Below are positions 22,869 to 31,460 of a DNA stretch of 36,019 nucleotides, piece after piece (the first letter of the stretch is position 1; the number at the start of each line of letters is the position of its first letter). Origin of the DNA: Mesorhizobium sp. M1C.F.Ca.ET.210.01.1.1 (GTDB lineage Bacteria > Pseudomonadota > Alphaproteobacteria > Rhizobiales > Rhizobiaceae); assembly GCF_004791585.1 (NCBI RefSeq), contig NZ_SRUU01000043.1, positions 1 to 36,019 on the forward strand, read 5' to 3'. The notes under the pieces were generated by a model. The model did no database searches and was not told the origin of the DNA. It saw only the letters and a list, made by a program, of their open reading frames with translations. The translations under genes were made by a program, and so were the position numbers.

Positions 22869-25284
22869 CTACTGGTTAGCCGAAGGATCGATATCGATGG
22901 TGAAGTCGACATTCTCCCAACGGGTGGCCTCGGGCCAGAAAAAAGTGAAGACGATCGTCGATCCCGGCGGCAGGCCGGCAACCGACAGGTCGACCAGGTG
23001 GACGCCGAAGGCATTCTCGGCCGTCTTGTCGTCATGCACCGTCAGCCATCTGTCGCTGCTCCAGTGGACCACGCCACGGGCCGAAAGCTCGACGCGCAGC
23101 AGCTTGCCGGCGGGGATGGAGCGGATCCTGTTGTTGAAGCGCCATATCCGGAAGGGTGAGATGGTCTTTCGCTTGATGTAGCGTTCGACGCCCTGCGGCG
23201 GCATGTCGAAGACCCTGCGATCGCGCAGCGAGCGCAAGAGCTTGATATGCTCGGCATGCGCCCAGACCAGCGGCATGGCGCTGCCGGAAGGGGCGCCGAG
23301 CCGCAATTCCCGCTCCGGCATGTCGGGCCTGTCCCAGACCTGCTCCGGCAGGAGGCCGCCTACACCGGCCGAGCGCTCGAAGGTTTCGAGCAGTTCGGCC
23401 GCTTTGCCGGGCCGTCCGGCGGCCAGCTCGTAGTGGGCGCGCTCGCCGGCAAGCAGCGGCCAGGGGCGACCCTGGCCGGTGCCGTCGAAGGGCGAACCCT
23501 TCATGTTCGCCATAGCCGTCGCTGGAATAGCGATACCAGACCGGACCTTGCGGCAGCTCGCAGCGCAGTTCGGCATCTATGACATTGATCGTATCGAGGA
23601 TGCGCGGATCGTCCGCGGCCCTCAAGCCAAAGCGGACCAGCGCCAGCGCGTCGGGGCTGACGATGGCTTCAGCCGGCTGGTCGGTGTCTGCCGGCGGCCG
23701 GTTCTTGATCGGCACGAATCCGTCCTTCGGCGAAGCGGCGCCGGTGTCGTCAGGCGGCGCGATGCGGACATAGTAGCCCTCGACGCGTTCCCTGGCGCAT
23801 AGCTCCGTGCCAGTGCCATAGGTCCAGCGCTCGACCTGGTCGTTCCAGCAATCGGCGGTCTCGCGCAGATAATTTGCCGGCTCATTTTTATCGCAGGCAT
23901 CGAGCATGTCGGCCGCGGCAAGCAGTGCCGCGATCTCGACGGACAGCGTGAATGGGCTGTAGCCGGCGTCCTCCTCCCAGCGGTCCTCACCGGTGACGGG
24001 GCCGTTGCGCGCCACATAGGAGGCCGCGCTCTCGATCATGGCCAAGAACTCTTCGAGCTTCGCGCGCGGCAGATGGCCGGCGCGGCGGAGCGCATCGGCC
24101 AGAAGCAGCGGAAAGGCGCACTCGTCCATCTGGATGCCGGGCCAATAAGGCGTGCCGCTCGACCAACAATTCTGCGGCCAATGACCGTCCGGCTGCTGGA
24201 TCGAGCGCAGATAGGTGAGGATCTGCAGCGCCTGCCTGGCGTCGCCGGCGGCGAGGAAGCTGCCCGCCGTCTCGACCAGGTCGCGCGGCCAGACCAGATG
24301 GTAGCCGCCGAGATCGTCGTCGCCCTTCTCGAAGCCCCAGGGGATCGACAGACTGGCGACGGCGGCTCCGGGTCTGGCGACCGACAGATGCGTGGCAAGC
24401 ACCGCGGTGCTGACACGATAGCTGTTCAGGCCAGAGGCGGAACGCCGGTCGAGCTTCTCCAGCCCGGCCTGAAATTTCCGCCAGTTTGCGGCATAGGTTT
24501 CGGCGGCCGCATCGAACCCGCCCTTCAGACTGGCCAGCGCGGTCTCCGCCGCCTCTTCCGGCCAGGCGCCGAAGCCGAGCGCCAGCAAGGCCGTGCCCTT
24601 GCCTGCCGAAAAGCCGATCCCGCCGGTCAGCGCCACATTGCCGTCTTCCGCCCGCCCGCAAGCAGGATCGAGCGCGCGCCGATCATGAAGCTGCTGCCAG
24701 CCGTCGGAGAAACCGACATAGCCGGCCGAGCAGTCGCCCCAGGGCAGCGAGGCGGCAAGCGCGAGCGAGACGCCGCGACCGGATGCGAACAGCACGCGCT
24801 GGCCCTTGTGCTCGCCGACCCAGGCCGTGTTGCCCATGCCGGTATTGACTAGATGCGGCGCGAGCAGCGCGTAGACGCGGTAGTCCGCGATTGGACCCTT
24901 GAGAGCAGCGAAAGTAATCTCCTGCAGCAGGGCAGGCCGTTTCGGGTCCGTAATAATGCTTTTTTCTATCCGGTAGGAACCATCGGTCGCCGTGTTGACC
25001 AGGCGGTAGGCCGGCACGCCGTCCTCGAACGGTTCGATCGCGTGCACGGCATCGCGTTTCTCTTCTGAAAAGGAACCGCCGGGACCGATGACCACCAGCC
25101 CCATGTCGCGCGTGCAGGCGCTGTCGAGGCGCGGATAGTAGATCTCGTTCAATATGCCGTGGCTGATGGTGAACCAGAGCGGGCTTTTCGCCGAAAGCGC
25201 GGTGCCGACGCCGCTCTTGGCGCTTGACGTCCAGCGCGCGGGAATTCCCGGGGCGCCCTGTGCAACGGTCGGCGTCACTGCCAT
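22869..25284 (-). pseudogene. GH15 glucoamylase/glucodextranase-like gene with a +1 frameshift
   Basis: The reading starts at ATG 25284 (AGGAG 9 bases before) and codes a glucodextranase-type N-terminal beta domain (about 10-265: PLWFTISHGILNEIYYPRLD) then an (alpha/alpha)6 GH15 barrel. The general acid is probably Glu388 in WPGIQMDE. After GYGEHE (residue 595, near 23500) the family sequence continues in another frame, as GSPFDGTGQGRPWPLLAGER and onward to TAG 22869-22871, ending in a beta domain (FTFFWPEATRWENVDFTIDID). Removing one base in GAAGGG (23497-23502) restores about 804 residues, the usual size. Unrepaired, the 750-residue product lacks the general base Glu in LLAGER (about 614 after repair). 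It may be a true mutation or a sequencing error. It hydrolyses alpha-glucans from the non-reducing end; no signal peptide is seen. Confidence 0.85.
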
Positions 25285-25606
25285 CCATTGGTCTCCTGCC
25301 GCCGTTCCTAAAGCGCATCGCGATCTTTCAGATTCGCTCCGTGCGCTTTAGGATTTGATTTTACGCATGTCTTTGTCCCGAAACCGGTTCCCACTTTCGG
25401 GAGACATGCTTAGACCATGAGCCGGCGGCTTTTCAATCTTCGCACCTGAAGTTGATCGCCCTGCCGCAGCGTGAGCCCTCGTTGACAGGCGCACCGTCAA
25501 GCGCTCACTATTTCGCAAGCAGGGAGGACTGCGGAAAAGCATGCGAGGTCGCGCCACGAGGTCCGGCGTGGCGCGTCTTTTCGCGGCATTCATCCAGGGA
25601 GGAAAC
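25285..25606. other. Divergent promoter region between GH15 gene and sensor kinase
   Basis: 322 bases separate the divergent genes. 25309-25411 is a mosaic palindromic repeat (listed separately). The rest, 25412-25606, is GC-rich with no clear gene or promoter motif. Confidence 0.4.
25309..25411. repeat. Rhizobial mosaic palindromic repeat (two hairpins)
   Basis: Hairpin 1: TAAAGCGCA (25309-25317) with TGCGCTTTA (25342-25350). Hairpin 2: GCATGTCT (25365-25372) with AGACATGC (25402-25409), enclosing CCCGAAA/TTTCGGG. The linker GATTTGATTTTACGCA resembles that of the element at 15296-15400. It begins 25 bases before the GH15 start, in its leader, so it may affect expression there. Confidence 0.75.
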
Positions 25607-26881
25607 ATGTCGGAGGTATCTCCCCAGCTGATCGACCGGCTGCTTGCGATCTCGCGGGCTTTGGCCGGGCATATCGATCCGGGCTCGGCGTTCCGGGCGA
25701 CGGCGATCGAGATCGGCACGCTCATCCCGCACGACCATATCGATCTGGCGGTGCTGTCGCTCGATGGACGCATGCATGCCTGCTACGAGGCCGGCTTCCA
25801 CACCAGCTGGAGCGATCTGGCGCAGCATCCGGTCGAGGGCAGTCCGATCCGCCGCGTGCTGCGGGGGGAGACGCCTTATCTGTTGTCCGACAATGCGCTC
25901 GTCGACGACCGCTTCCATTTCGAGGGAGCCTTCGACGGGCCGATCTTCGCCGCCAAGCTGCGCAGCCGCATCATCGTGCCGCTGCGCGCCCGCGGCAGCG
26001 TCATCGGCGCGCTCAACATCAGCCGCCACGAGGCCGGCTGCTACACGCAAGAAGACGTCGAGGCCGCCCAGCAATGCGCCGATCTGATCGGCCCTTACAT
26101 CTTCGCGCTGATCCAGACCGAGGAGGCGCGCCGCGCCATGCTCGCCGAGAGCGAGGCGCGCAACCGCGCCGAACTGCTGCGGGTCGGCGCCTCGCAATTG
26201 ACCGAAGGCATGGAACGCGAGCGGCGGCGCATGGCCATGGACCTGCACGACCAGACGCTCGCCGACCTTGCCCGGATCGCCCGCCAGGTCTCGGCCTTCC
26301 GCAGCCGGGGCGTGGCGCGGACCGCCCAACTCGCCGATCTCGAGCAGGAGGTGGCGGGCTGCCTGGCGGAGCTGCGCCACATCGTCGACGACATGCGGCC
26401 GAGCGTGCTCGAACTGTTCGGCCTGCGCGACGCCGTCGAGGCGCATCTCAACCGCAGCGTCGCCAGGGCCAAGCCGCCGATCGCCGTGCGCATCGCCGAC
26501 ACCAGCGACGGCAGCGCCGACAGCCTGTCGGAAACGCTGCGCACGGCTCTCTACCGGATCGTGCAGGAAGCCATCAACAACGCCGTGCGACATGCCGGGC
26601 CGAGCCGCATCGAGGTGCAGCTCGCCTCGACGCCGGGCACGTTCAGCGTCACCGTCAGCGATGACGGCCAGGGCTGCGGCACGGTCGATCCCGCCGCGCA
26701 AGGCGGCATCGGCCACATGCACACGCGGGCAGCGCTTGTCGGCGCGCGGCTGCGGTTCGAGCCGGCCAGCCGCAAGGGCGGAACGCGGGTCGTCATCGAG
26801 ATCGACCGCGAGGCGGCGGCGGACAAGGGCTCGCCACGAACCGTGGCGCCGGAAGGCCAATCTGTGGCGGAGGCGGTGTGA
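25607..26881 (+). CDS. Cytosolic GAF-domain histidine kinase, NarL-type (HisKA_3)
   Basis: 424 residues with no membrane helix. An N-terminal GAF domain (about 12-165) is followed by a linker helix, a HisKA_3 dimerisation helix with RERRRMAMDLHDQTLADL (phospho-acceptor His214) and an HATPase domain (about 312-410: QEAINNAVRHAG N-box, DDGQGCG, GIGHMHTRAALVGA). It senses a cytosolic or diffusible ligand, since there is no input from the periplasm. The strong AGGGAGGAAAC before ATG 25607 fixes the start over an upstream reading at 25541. It is coupled to the next gene by a one-base TGATG overlap, so the pair is a two-component system. It faces away from the GH15-gnd-zwf-ROK run, whose expression it may control. 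Confidence 0.9.
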   Translation: MSEVSPQLIDRLLAISRALAGHIDPGSAFRATAIEIGTLIPHDHIDLAVLSLDGRMHACYEAGFHTSWSDLAQHPVEGSPIRRVLRGETPYLLSDNALVDDRFHFEGAFDGPIFAAKLRSRIIVPLRARGSVIGALNISRHEAGCYTQEDVEAAQQCADLIGPYIFALIQTEEARRAMLAESEARNRAELLRVGASQLTEGMERERRRMAMDLHDQTLADLARIARQVSAFRSRGVARTAQLADLEQEVAGCLAELRHIVDDMRPSVLELFGLRDAVEAHLNRSVARAKPPIAVRIADTSDGSADSLSETLRTALYRIVQEAINNAVRHAGPSRIEVQLASTPGTFSVTVSDDGQGCGTVDPAAQGGIGHMHTRAALVGARLRFEPASRKGGTRVVIEIDREAAADKGSPRTVAPEGQSVAEAV

Positions 26882-27618
26882 TGCTGGTGATGATCGCGGA
26901 AAATGACGGGCTGCACCGCACCTTCGCGCGGCGCACCGTCGAGCAATTGTGGCCGGGCGACGTCGAGGTGATCGAAGCCGGCGACGGCGAGGACGCCATC
27001 AACCTCGCGGCCGAGCGGCAGCCGCCGCATGTCGTGCTCGACCTGCAACTGCCCAAGGCGACCGGCATCGAGGTGGCCCGCGCCATCTGGAGCCGGCGCG
27101 CCGGCACCCATATCCTGTTCTGGTCGAATTTCGCCGACGAGGCCTATGTGCGGGGCGTGGCGCGCATCGTGCCGCCGGGGTCGGTCTATGGCTACGTGCT
27201 GAAATCGGCCACCGAAGAAGGCATGCGCTCGGCGCTGCGCGGCGTGTTCCGCGAGGGTCACTGCATCATCGACCGCGAGATCCGCGGCATCCAGCATCGC
27301 GTCCAGGACCGCTTCGAGGGCATCACCGACGGCGAATATGAAAGCCTGATCGACATCGCGCTCGGCCTCACAGACCGGGCGATCGCGGCGCGGCGCGGCC
27401 TGTCGATCCGCGGCGCGCAAAGCCGCATCAAGCATGTCTACGACAAGCTGGGCATCGTGCCGCCGGAGGAGGGCGCCGGCGAAGCGTCGGTGTTCAATTC
27501 GCGCACCCGCGCCATCTATCTCGCCATGGCGCGCGGCCTGATCAACATCGACGCCCTTCGGCGCGAGCAGGAACAGCTCGACGCCTGGCTTTCGCAGGCG
27601 ACACCGCTGCAGGAATAG
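26881..27618 (+). CDS. LuxR/NarL-type response regulator
   Basis: 245 residues. The N-terminal receiver (about 1-120) has an acidic pair E7/D9 (AENDG), phospho-acceptor Asp54 in VVLDLQLP and Lys108 in VLKSA. The C-terminal helix-turn-helix (about 149-193, DGEYESLIDIALGLTDRAIAARRGLSIRGAQSRIKHVYDKLGI) is LuxR-like but more divergent than usual and is followed by a 50-residue extension. ATG 26881 overlaps the kinase stop (TGATG), so both are translated together. It is the likely partner of the adjacent GAF kinase. Target promoters are unknown; the divergent glucan operon and the downstream tautomerase/lactonase genes are candidates by position. Confidence 0.88.
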   Translation: MLVMIAENDGLHRTFARRTVEQLWPGDVEVIEAGDGEDAINLAAERQPPHVVLDLQLPKATGIEVARAIWSRRAGTHILFWSNFADEAYVRGVARIVPPGSVYGYVLKSATEEGMRSALRGVFREGHCIIDREIRGIQHRVQDRFEGITDGEYESLIDIALGLTDRAIAARRGLSIRGAQSRIKHVYDKLGIVPPEEGAGEASVFNSRTRAIYLAMARGLINIDALRREQEQLDAWLSQATPLQE

Positions 27619-27759
27619 CGATCCTTGGATGCCCGACTGTGCAAAACCACAGTCGGTGCTGCGCTTAGACCCGTATCGCCCGGTCCGCGTCCCCACTAGG
27701 CTTTTGTCTGACAAGAACAAGAATGCCGGGCAAAAAAACAAGAACAGCGGGAGGTGCCC

Positions 27760-27954
27760 ATGCCGTTCGTCAGCATACGGATACTCGAGGGCCATTCGCA
27801 AAAGCGCAAGAACGAGATCTCGCGCCGCGTCACCGAGGCGATCAGCGAGGTCGCCGAACTGCCCAAGGAAGCGATCTGGGTGGTGATCGAAGACGTACCG
27901 GGCAGCGACTGGTTCGTGGCCGGCAAGCCGGTGCGGGAACCGAAGGGCTCGTAA
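27760..27954 (+). CDS. 4-oxalocrotonate tautomerase-like small enzyme
   Basis: 64 residues. Start MPFVSIRILEGHSQKRK with Pro as the first residue after Met removal, the catalytic base in this family; the GGGAGG just before ATG 27760 supports the start (a GTG at 27754 would mask the Pro). The fold matches 4-OT, but the two catalytic arginines of classic 4-OT are absent: the Arg11 position is His (LEGHS) and the Arg39 position appears to be Trp (AIWVVIED). It may therefore act on another substrate than 2-hydroxymuconate, or be a promiscuous tautomerase. Its TAA overlaps the SMP-30 gene ATG by one base, implying coupling. 141 bases separate it from the response regulator. Confidence 0.82.
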   Translation: MPFVSIRILEGHSQKRKNEISRRVTEAISEVAELPKEAIWVVIEDVPGSDWFVAGKPVREPKGS

Positions 27955-28844
27955 TGTCAATCCCGGCGCGCGCCCGTCATTCCGGCTTCGACGACGTCGT
28001 CGGTAACGCGGCGATGGAGCGGCTAGCTTCCGGCTACGGCTTCATCGAGGGGCCGGTGTGGCATCCTTATGAGAAATGGCTGGTCTTCTCCGACATTCCG
28101 CAAAGCCGCATATACCGGCGCAGCGCCTCGGGCGAGATCGAGCTGTTGCGCAATCCCAGCCAGATGGCCAACGGCAACACGCTTGACCGGCAGGGACGGC
28201 TTGTGACCTGCGAGCATGCTACCAGCCGCGTCACCCGCGCCGAACCGAATGGCGCGACGACGGTTCTCGCCACCCACTACCAGGGCGCGCAGCTCAACAG
28301 CCCGAACGACATCGTCGTCGCAACCGGCGGCTCGATCTATTTTACCGATCCGACTTACGGCCGGGCGGAATTCTACGGCGTGCCGAGGCCGCAGGAGCTG
28401 TCGTTCCAGGGCGTCTACCGCATCGATGGCGACGGCGCGCGGCTGACGCTCGTCGCCGACGATTTCACGCAGCCCAACGGGCTCTGCTTCTCGCTCGACG
28501 AATCGAGGCTGTTCGTCAATGACACCGTGCGCGGCCACATCCGCGTGTTCGGGGTGGAGTCGAACGGCGACCTCAACGGCGGCGCGGTTTGGGCGGTGAC
28601 GGAAGGCGACGGGCCCGGGGCGCCCGATGGGATGAAGATCGACAGCCGGGGAAACCTCTATTGCACCGGCCCGGGCGGCATCCATGTGTTCGATGCCTCG
28701 GGCGATCTTCTCGGCGTCATCGCGACACCCGAAGATTGCGCCAACTTCACCTTCGGCGACGACGATCTGAGAAGCCTCTACATCGCCGCCTCGACGTCGC
28801 TCTACCGGCTGAGGGTGCGCGTGCCGGGGCTGAGGCTGTTTTGA
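27954..28844 (+). CDS. SMP-30/gluconolactonase-family lactonase
   Basis: 296 residues, one six-bladed beta-propeller. IEGPVWHP supplies the metal-ligand Glu near residue 30, QLNSPNDIVVATGGSIYFTDPTYG the conserved Asn, and GAPDGMKIDSRGNLYCTGPGG the conserved Asp. The family hydrolyses sugar lactones such as gluconolactone using a divalent metal. ATG 27954 overlaps the tautomerase stop by one base. The downstream sugar transporter (87 bases away) suggests a role in catabolism of an imported sugar via its lactone, though no sugar dehydrogenase is nearby. The substrate is not known. Confidence 0.88.
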   Translation: MSIPARARHSGFDDVVGNAAMERLASGYGFIEGPVWHPYEKWLVFSDIPQSRIYRRSASGEIELLRNPSQMANGNTLDRQGRLVTCEHATSRVTRAEPNGATTVLATHYQGAQLNSPNDIVVATGGSIYFTDPTYGRAEFYGVPRPQELSFQGVYRIDGDGARLTLVADDFTQPNGLCFSLDESRLFVNDTVRGHIRVFGVESNGDLNGGAVWAVTEGDGPGAPDGMKIDSRGNLYCTGPGGIHVFDASGDLLGVIATPEDCANFTFGDDDLRSLYIAASTSLYRLRVRVPGLRLF

Positions 28845-28876
28845 GCGTGAGCGCTCGGATCGGATTGGAGTGAAGC

Positions 28877-28890
28877 CGGCCGCAAGGCCG
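28877..28890. repeat. GNRA-type hairpin between lactonase and ABC operon
   Basis: CGGCC and GGCCG are exact arms around a GCAA tetraloop, 32 bases after the lactonase stop. No T tract follows, so attenuation, rather than full termination, is the most one can say. Confidence 0.4.
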
Positions 28891-28931
28891 ACGGAAAGTG
28901 CAGCAGTCAACACATCTGGGAGGATGATGAC

Positions 28932-29948
28932 ATGAAGAAACTACTGGTCTTGAGCGCCCTTGCAGCCATGCTCGTCTCGGGCACGGCGCTTGCCGACACG
29001 AGCGGCAAGAAGATCGCCTTCTCCAACAATTACGCCGGCAATTCGTGGCGCCAGGCGATGCTCGACAGCTACGGCATCGTCACCAAGAAGGCGGTCGAAG
29101 ACAAGGTGGTGGCGGCGGCGGATGTCTTCACCACCGCCGACAAGGAAGTGCCGACCCAGGCCGCCCAGGTGCAGAACCTGATCCTGCAGGGCTATGATGC
29201 GATCGTCATCAACGCCGCCTCACCGGATGCGCTGAACGGCGCCATCAAGCAGGCCTGCGACGCCAACATCGTCGTCGTCTCCTTCGACGGCACCGTCACC
29301 GAGCCCTGCGCCTACCGCGTCGTCGTCGACTTCAAGGACATGGGCAAGCAGGAAGTCGAGCAGATGGCCAAGTTCCAGCCGAAGGGCGGCAACCTGCTGG
29401 AGATCCGCGGCCTTGCCGGCACCTCGATCGACGACGCCATCCATGCCGGCATCCTCGAAGGTGTGGCCGCCCATCCCGAGTTCAAGATCGTCGGCTCGGT
29501 CACCGGCGACTGGGACCAGACCACGGCGCAGAAGGCGGTGGCGACCATCCTGCCGTCGCTCCCCGATGTCGTCGGCATCGTCGACCAGGGCGGCGACGGC
29601 TATGGCGCGGCCCAAGCCTTCGCCGCCGCCGGCAAGCCGCGTCCGACCATCATCATGGGCAACCGCCAGGACGAGCTGAAGTGGTGGAAGGAGCAGAAGG
29701 AGAAGGACGGCTACAAGACCTGGTCGGCTTCGATCGCGCCCGGCGTGTCGACGCTCGCGTTCTGGGTGGCACAGCAGGTGCTCGACGGCCGCAAGGACAT
29801 TCCGCACGATCTCTTGGTGCCCTATCTCGCCTTCACCCAGGACGATTTCGAGGCCGCGCTGCCGAAGATCAAGGAGGGCGGCGTCGCCACCCACGAATAC
29901 ACGCAGGAAGACGCCATCGCGGCCATCAAGGCCAACATCAAGCAATAG
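28932..29948 (+). CDS. Sugar ABC transporter substrate-binding protein (CUT2, ribose/xylose type)
   Basis: 338 residues. A signal peptide MKKLLVLSALAAMLVSGTALA (cleavage after ALA, residue 21) precedes a type 1 periplasmic-binding fold (IAFSNNYAGNSWRQ, AQVQNLILQGYDAIVINAASPDALNGAIKQACDANIVVVSFD). It captures a monosaccharide in the periplasm; the ligand is unknown. GGGAGG 8-9 bases before ATG 28932 is a strong start. It heads an operon with an ATPase gene (48 bases later) and two permease genes, the usual CUT2 set. The substrate-binding gene is first, as is common, giving high expression. Confidence 0.92.
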   Translation: MKKLLVLSALAAMLVSGTALADTSGKKIAFSNNYAGNSWRQAMLDSYGIVTKKAVEDKVVAAADVFTTADKEVPTQAAQVQNLILQGYDAIVINAASPDALNGAIKQACDANIVVVSFDGTVTEPCAYRVVVDFKDMGKQEVEQMAKFQPKGGNLLEIRGLAGTSIDDAIHAGILEGVAAHPEFKIVGSVTGDWDQTTAQKAVATILPSLPDVVGIVDQGGDGYGAAQAFAAAGKPRPTIIMGNRQDELKWWKEQKEKDGYKTWSASIAPGVSTLAFWVAQQVLDGRKDIPHDLLVPYLAFTQDDFEAALPKIKEGGVATHEYTQEDAIAAIKANIKQ

Positions 29949-29995
29949 CGGCCAGACATTTGCCAGCCGCATCGCCAACCGGATAAAAGTTGAGG

Positions 29996-31459
29996 ATGCT
30001 CCAGGCTATTGCAGATATCGTCAGGCTGGACGGCGCCGAAAAGCACTTCGGCGCCGTCCGGGCGCTTAGTGGTGTCGACTTCCATGTCGGCGCCGGCGAG
30101 TGCGTCGGGCTGGTCGGCCACAACGGCGCCGGCAAGTCGACGCTCATGCATATGGTGGCGGGTACACTGCGGCCCGACGGCGGGCAGATCGCCGTGCGCG
30201 GCAATGCCGAAGCCAGCTATTCCGTGGCGCGCGCGCTCGAGCTCGGCATACGCTGCGTCTTCCAGGAACTGTCGCTCTGCCCCAACCTCAGCGTCGCCGA
30301 GAACACGCGCATCAATCATCCTTCGCTCACCGGTTTCGGCTGGCGGCGCAGCGCCGCCGCTCTCATCCAGGCCAAGCTCGACGAGATCTTTCCCGACCAC
30401 GGCATTTCGGCCGACGATATCGCCGGCGATTTGTCGATCGGCAGACGGCAGATGGTCGAGGTGGCACGCGCCTTCACGCTCACCCGCGAGCCGCTGCATC
30501 TGGTCATCCTCGACGAGCCGACCTCGTCGCTCGACGCGCATACGGCGGGCCAGTTGCTTGCCTTCGTGCGCCGCTTCGTCGAGGGCGGCGGAAGCTGCAT
30601 CCTGATCTCGCATGTGCTGGGCGAAGTGCTGCAGAATGCCGACCGCATCGTGGTCATGCGCGACGGCAAGGTGGTGGCCGCCGACGCCGCCCGCGCATTC
30701 GACCGCGACAAGCTGGTTGCCGCGATGGGCGGCGCCGAGGGGCATCAGAAGGCAGCCGCCGAGAGCCGCAAGGTGGAGGTCGGTCCGCTCAGGGTGCGCG
30801 CGGCCCCGGCGCGGCAGCAGGACGGTAAGGAGCTTGTCGCCCGCGCCGGCGAGATCATCGGCCTCGCCGGACTTGCCGGCCACGGCCAGACCGATTTGCT
30901 GCTCGCGATCTTCTCGGCTGCCTCCCGCGCCAGGGCCGGCATCGAGGTGACGGCGCCGGTAGCGCTGGTCGCCGGCGACCGCCAGTCGGACGGCATCTTC
31001 GCGCAGTGGTCGATCGCGCAGAATATCGGCGTCCGCTCGCTGGCGCGGCTGCGCAACGGGTTGCTGATCTCGCCGCAGCAAGAGGCGGAACTCGCCGAAT
31101 TCTGGAAGAACAAGATCGGCATCCGCACGCCGGACATGAACAACAACATCTATTCGCTGTCGGGCGGCAACCAGCAAAAGGCGCTGTTTGCCCGCGCGCT
31201 GGGCTCCGACGCCGAGATCGTGCTGATGGACGATCCGATGCGCGGCGTCGACATCGGCACCAAGCTCGAGGTCTACGACCTCGTGCGCGAGGAGGCCGCC
31301 AAGGGCCGCACCTTCCTCTGGTACACCACCGAGACCGAAGAACTCGACAACTGCGACCATGTCTATGTCTTCAAGAACGGCCGGATCGTCGCCAATCTCG
31401 GGCGCGACGAGCTGACGGAGGAGAAGATCATCCAGTCCTCGTTCGGCGATGCGGCCTGA
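29996..31459 (+). CDS. Sugar ABC transporter ATP-binding protein (two-domain, RbsA-like)
   Basis: 487 residues with two nucleotide-binding domains. Domain 1 (about 6-235) has Walker A GHNGAGKST, a modified signature LSIGRRQ and Walker B LVILDEPTSS. Domain 2 (about 270-487) has the degenerate Walker A typical of CUT2 C-terminal domains (GLAGLAGHGQTDLL), signature LSGGNQQKALFARAL and Walker B IVLMDDPMRGVDIG. It energises sugar import with the two permeases. ATG 29996 has GAGG immediately before it, which is close; TTG 29990 is an alternative. The stop lies one base before the first permease. Confidence 0.9.
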   Translation: MLQAIADIVRLDGAEKHFGAVRALSGVDFHVGAGECVGLVGHNGAGKSTLMHMVAGTLRPDGGQIAVRGNAEASYSVARALELGIRCVFQELSLCPNLSVAENTRINHPSLTGFGWRRSAAALIQAKLDEIFPDHGISADDIAGDLSIGRRQMVEVARAFTLTREPLHLVILDEPTSSLDAHTAGQLLAFVRRFVEGGGSCILISHVLGEVLQNADRIVVMRDGKVVAADAARAFDRDKLVAAMGGAEGHQKAAAESRKVEVGPLRVRAAPARQQDGKELVARAGEIIGLAGLAGHGQTDLLLAIFSAASRARAGIEVTAPVALVAGDRQSDGIFAQWSIAQNIGVRSLARLRNGLLISPQQEAELAEFWKNKIGIRTPDMNNNIYSLSGGNQQKALFARALGSDAEIVLMDDPMRGVDIGTKLEVYDLVREEAAKGRTFLWYTTETEELDNCDHVYVFKNGRIVANLGRDELTEEKIIQSSFGDAA

Positions 31460-31460
31460 G

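Noticed and set aside
23032..23496. Out-of-frame tail of GH15 as a genuine alternative C-terminus
   Set aside because: The tail is arginine/alanine-rich and lacks family similarity, while the +1 frame contains the expected catalytic-base region and C-terminal beta domain.
25508..26860. 450-codon open frame on - antisense to the sensor kinase
   Set aside because: Shadow frame; the kinase on + has complete GAF, HisKA_3 and HATPase motifs and a strong ribosome site.
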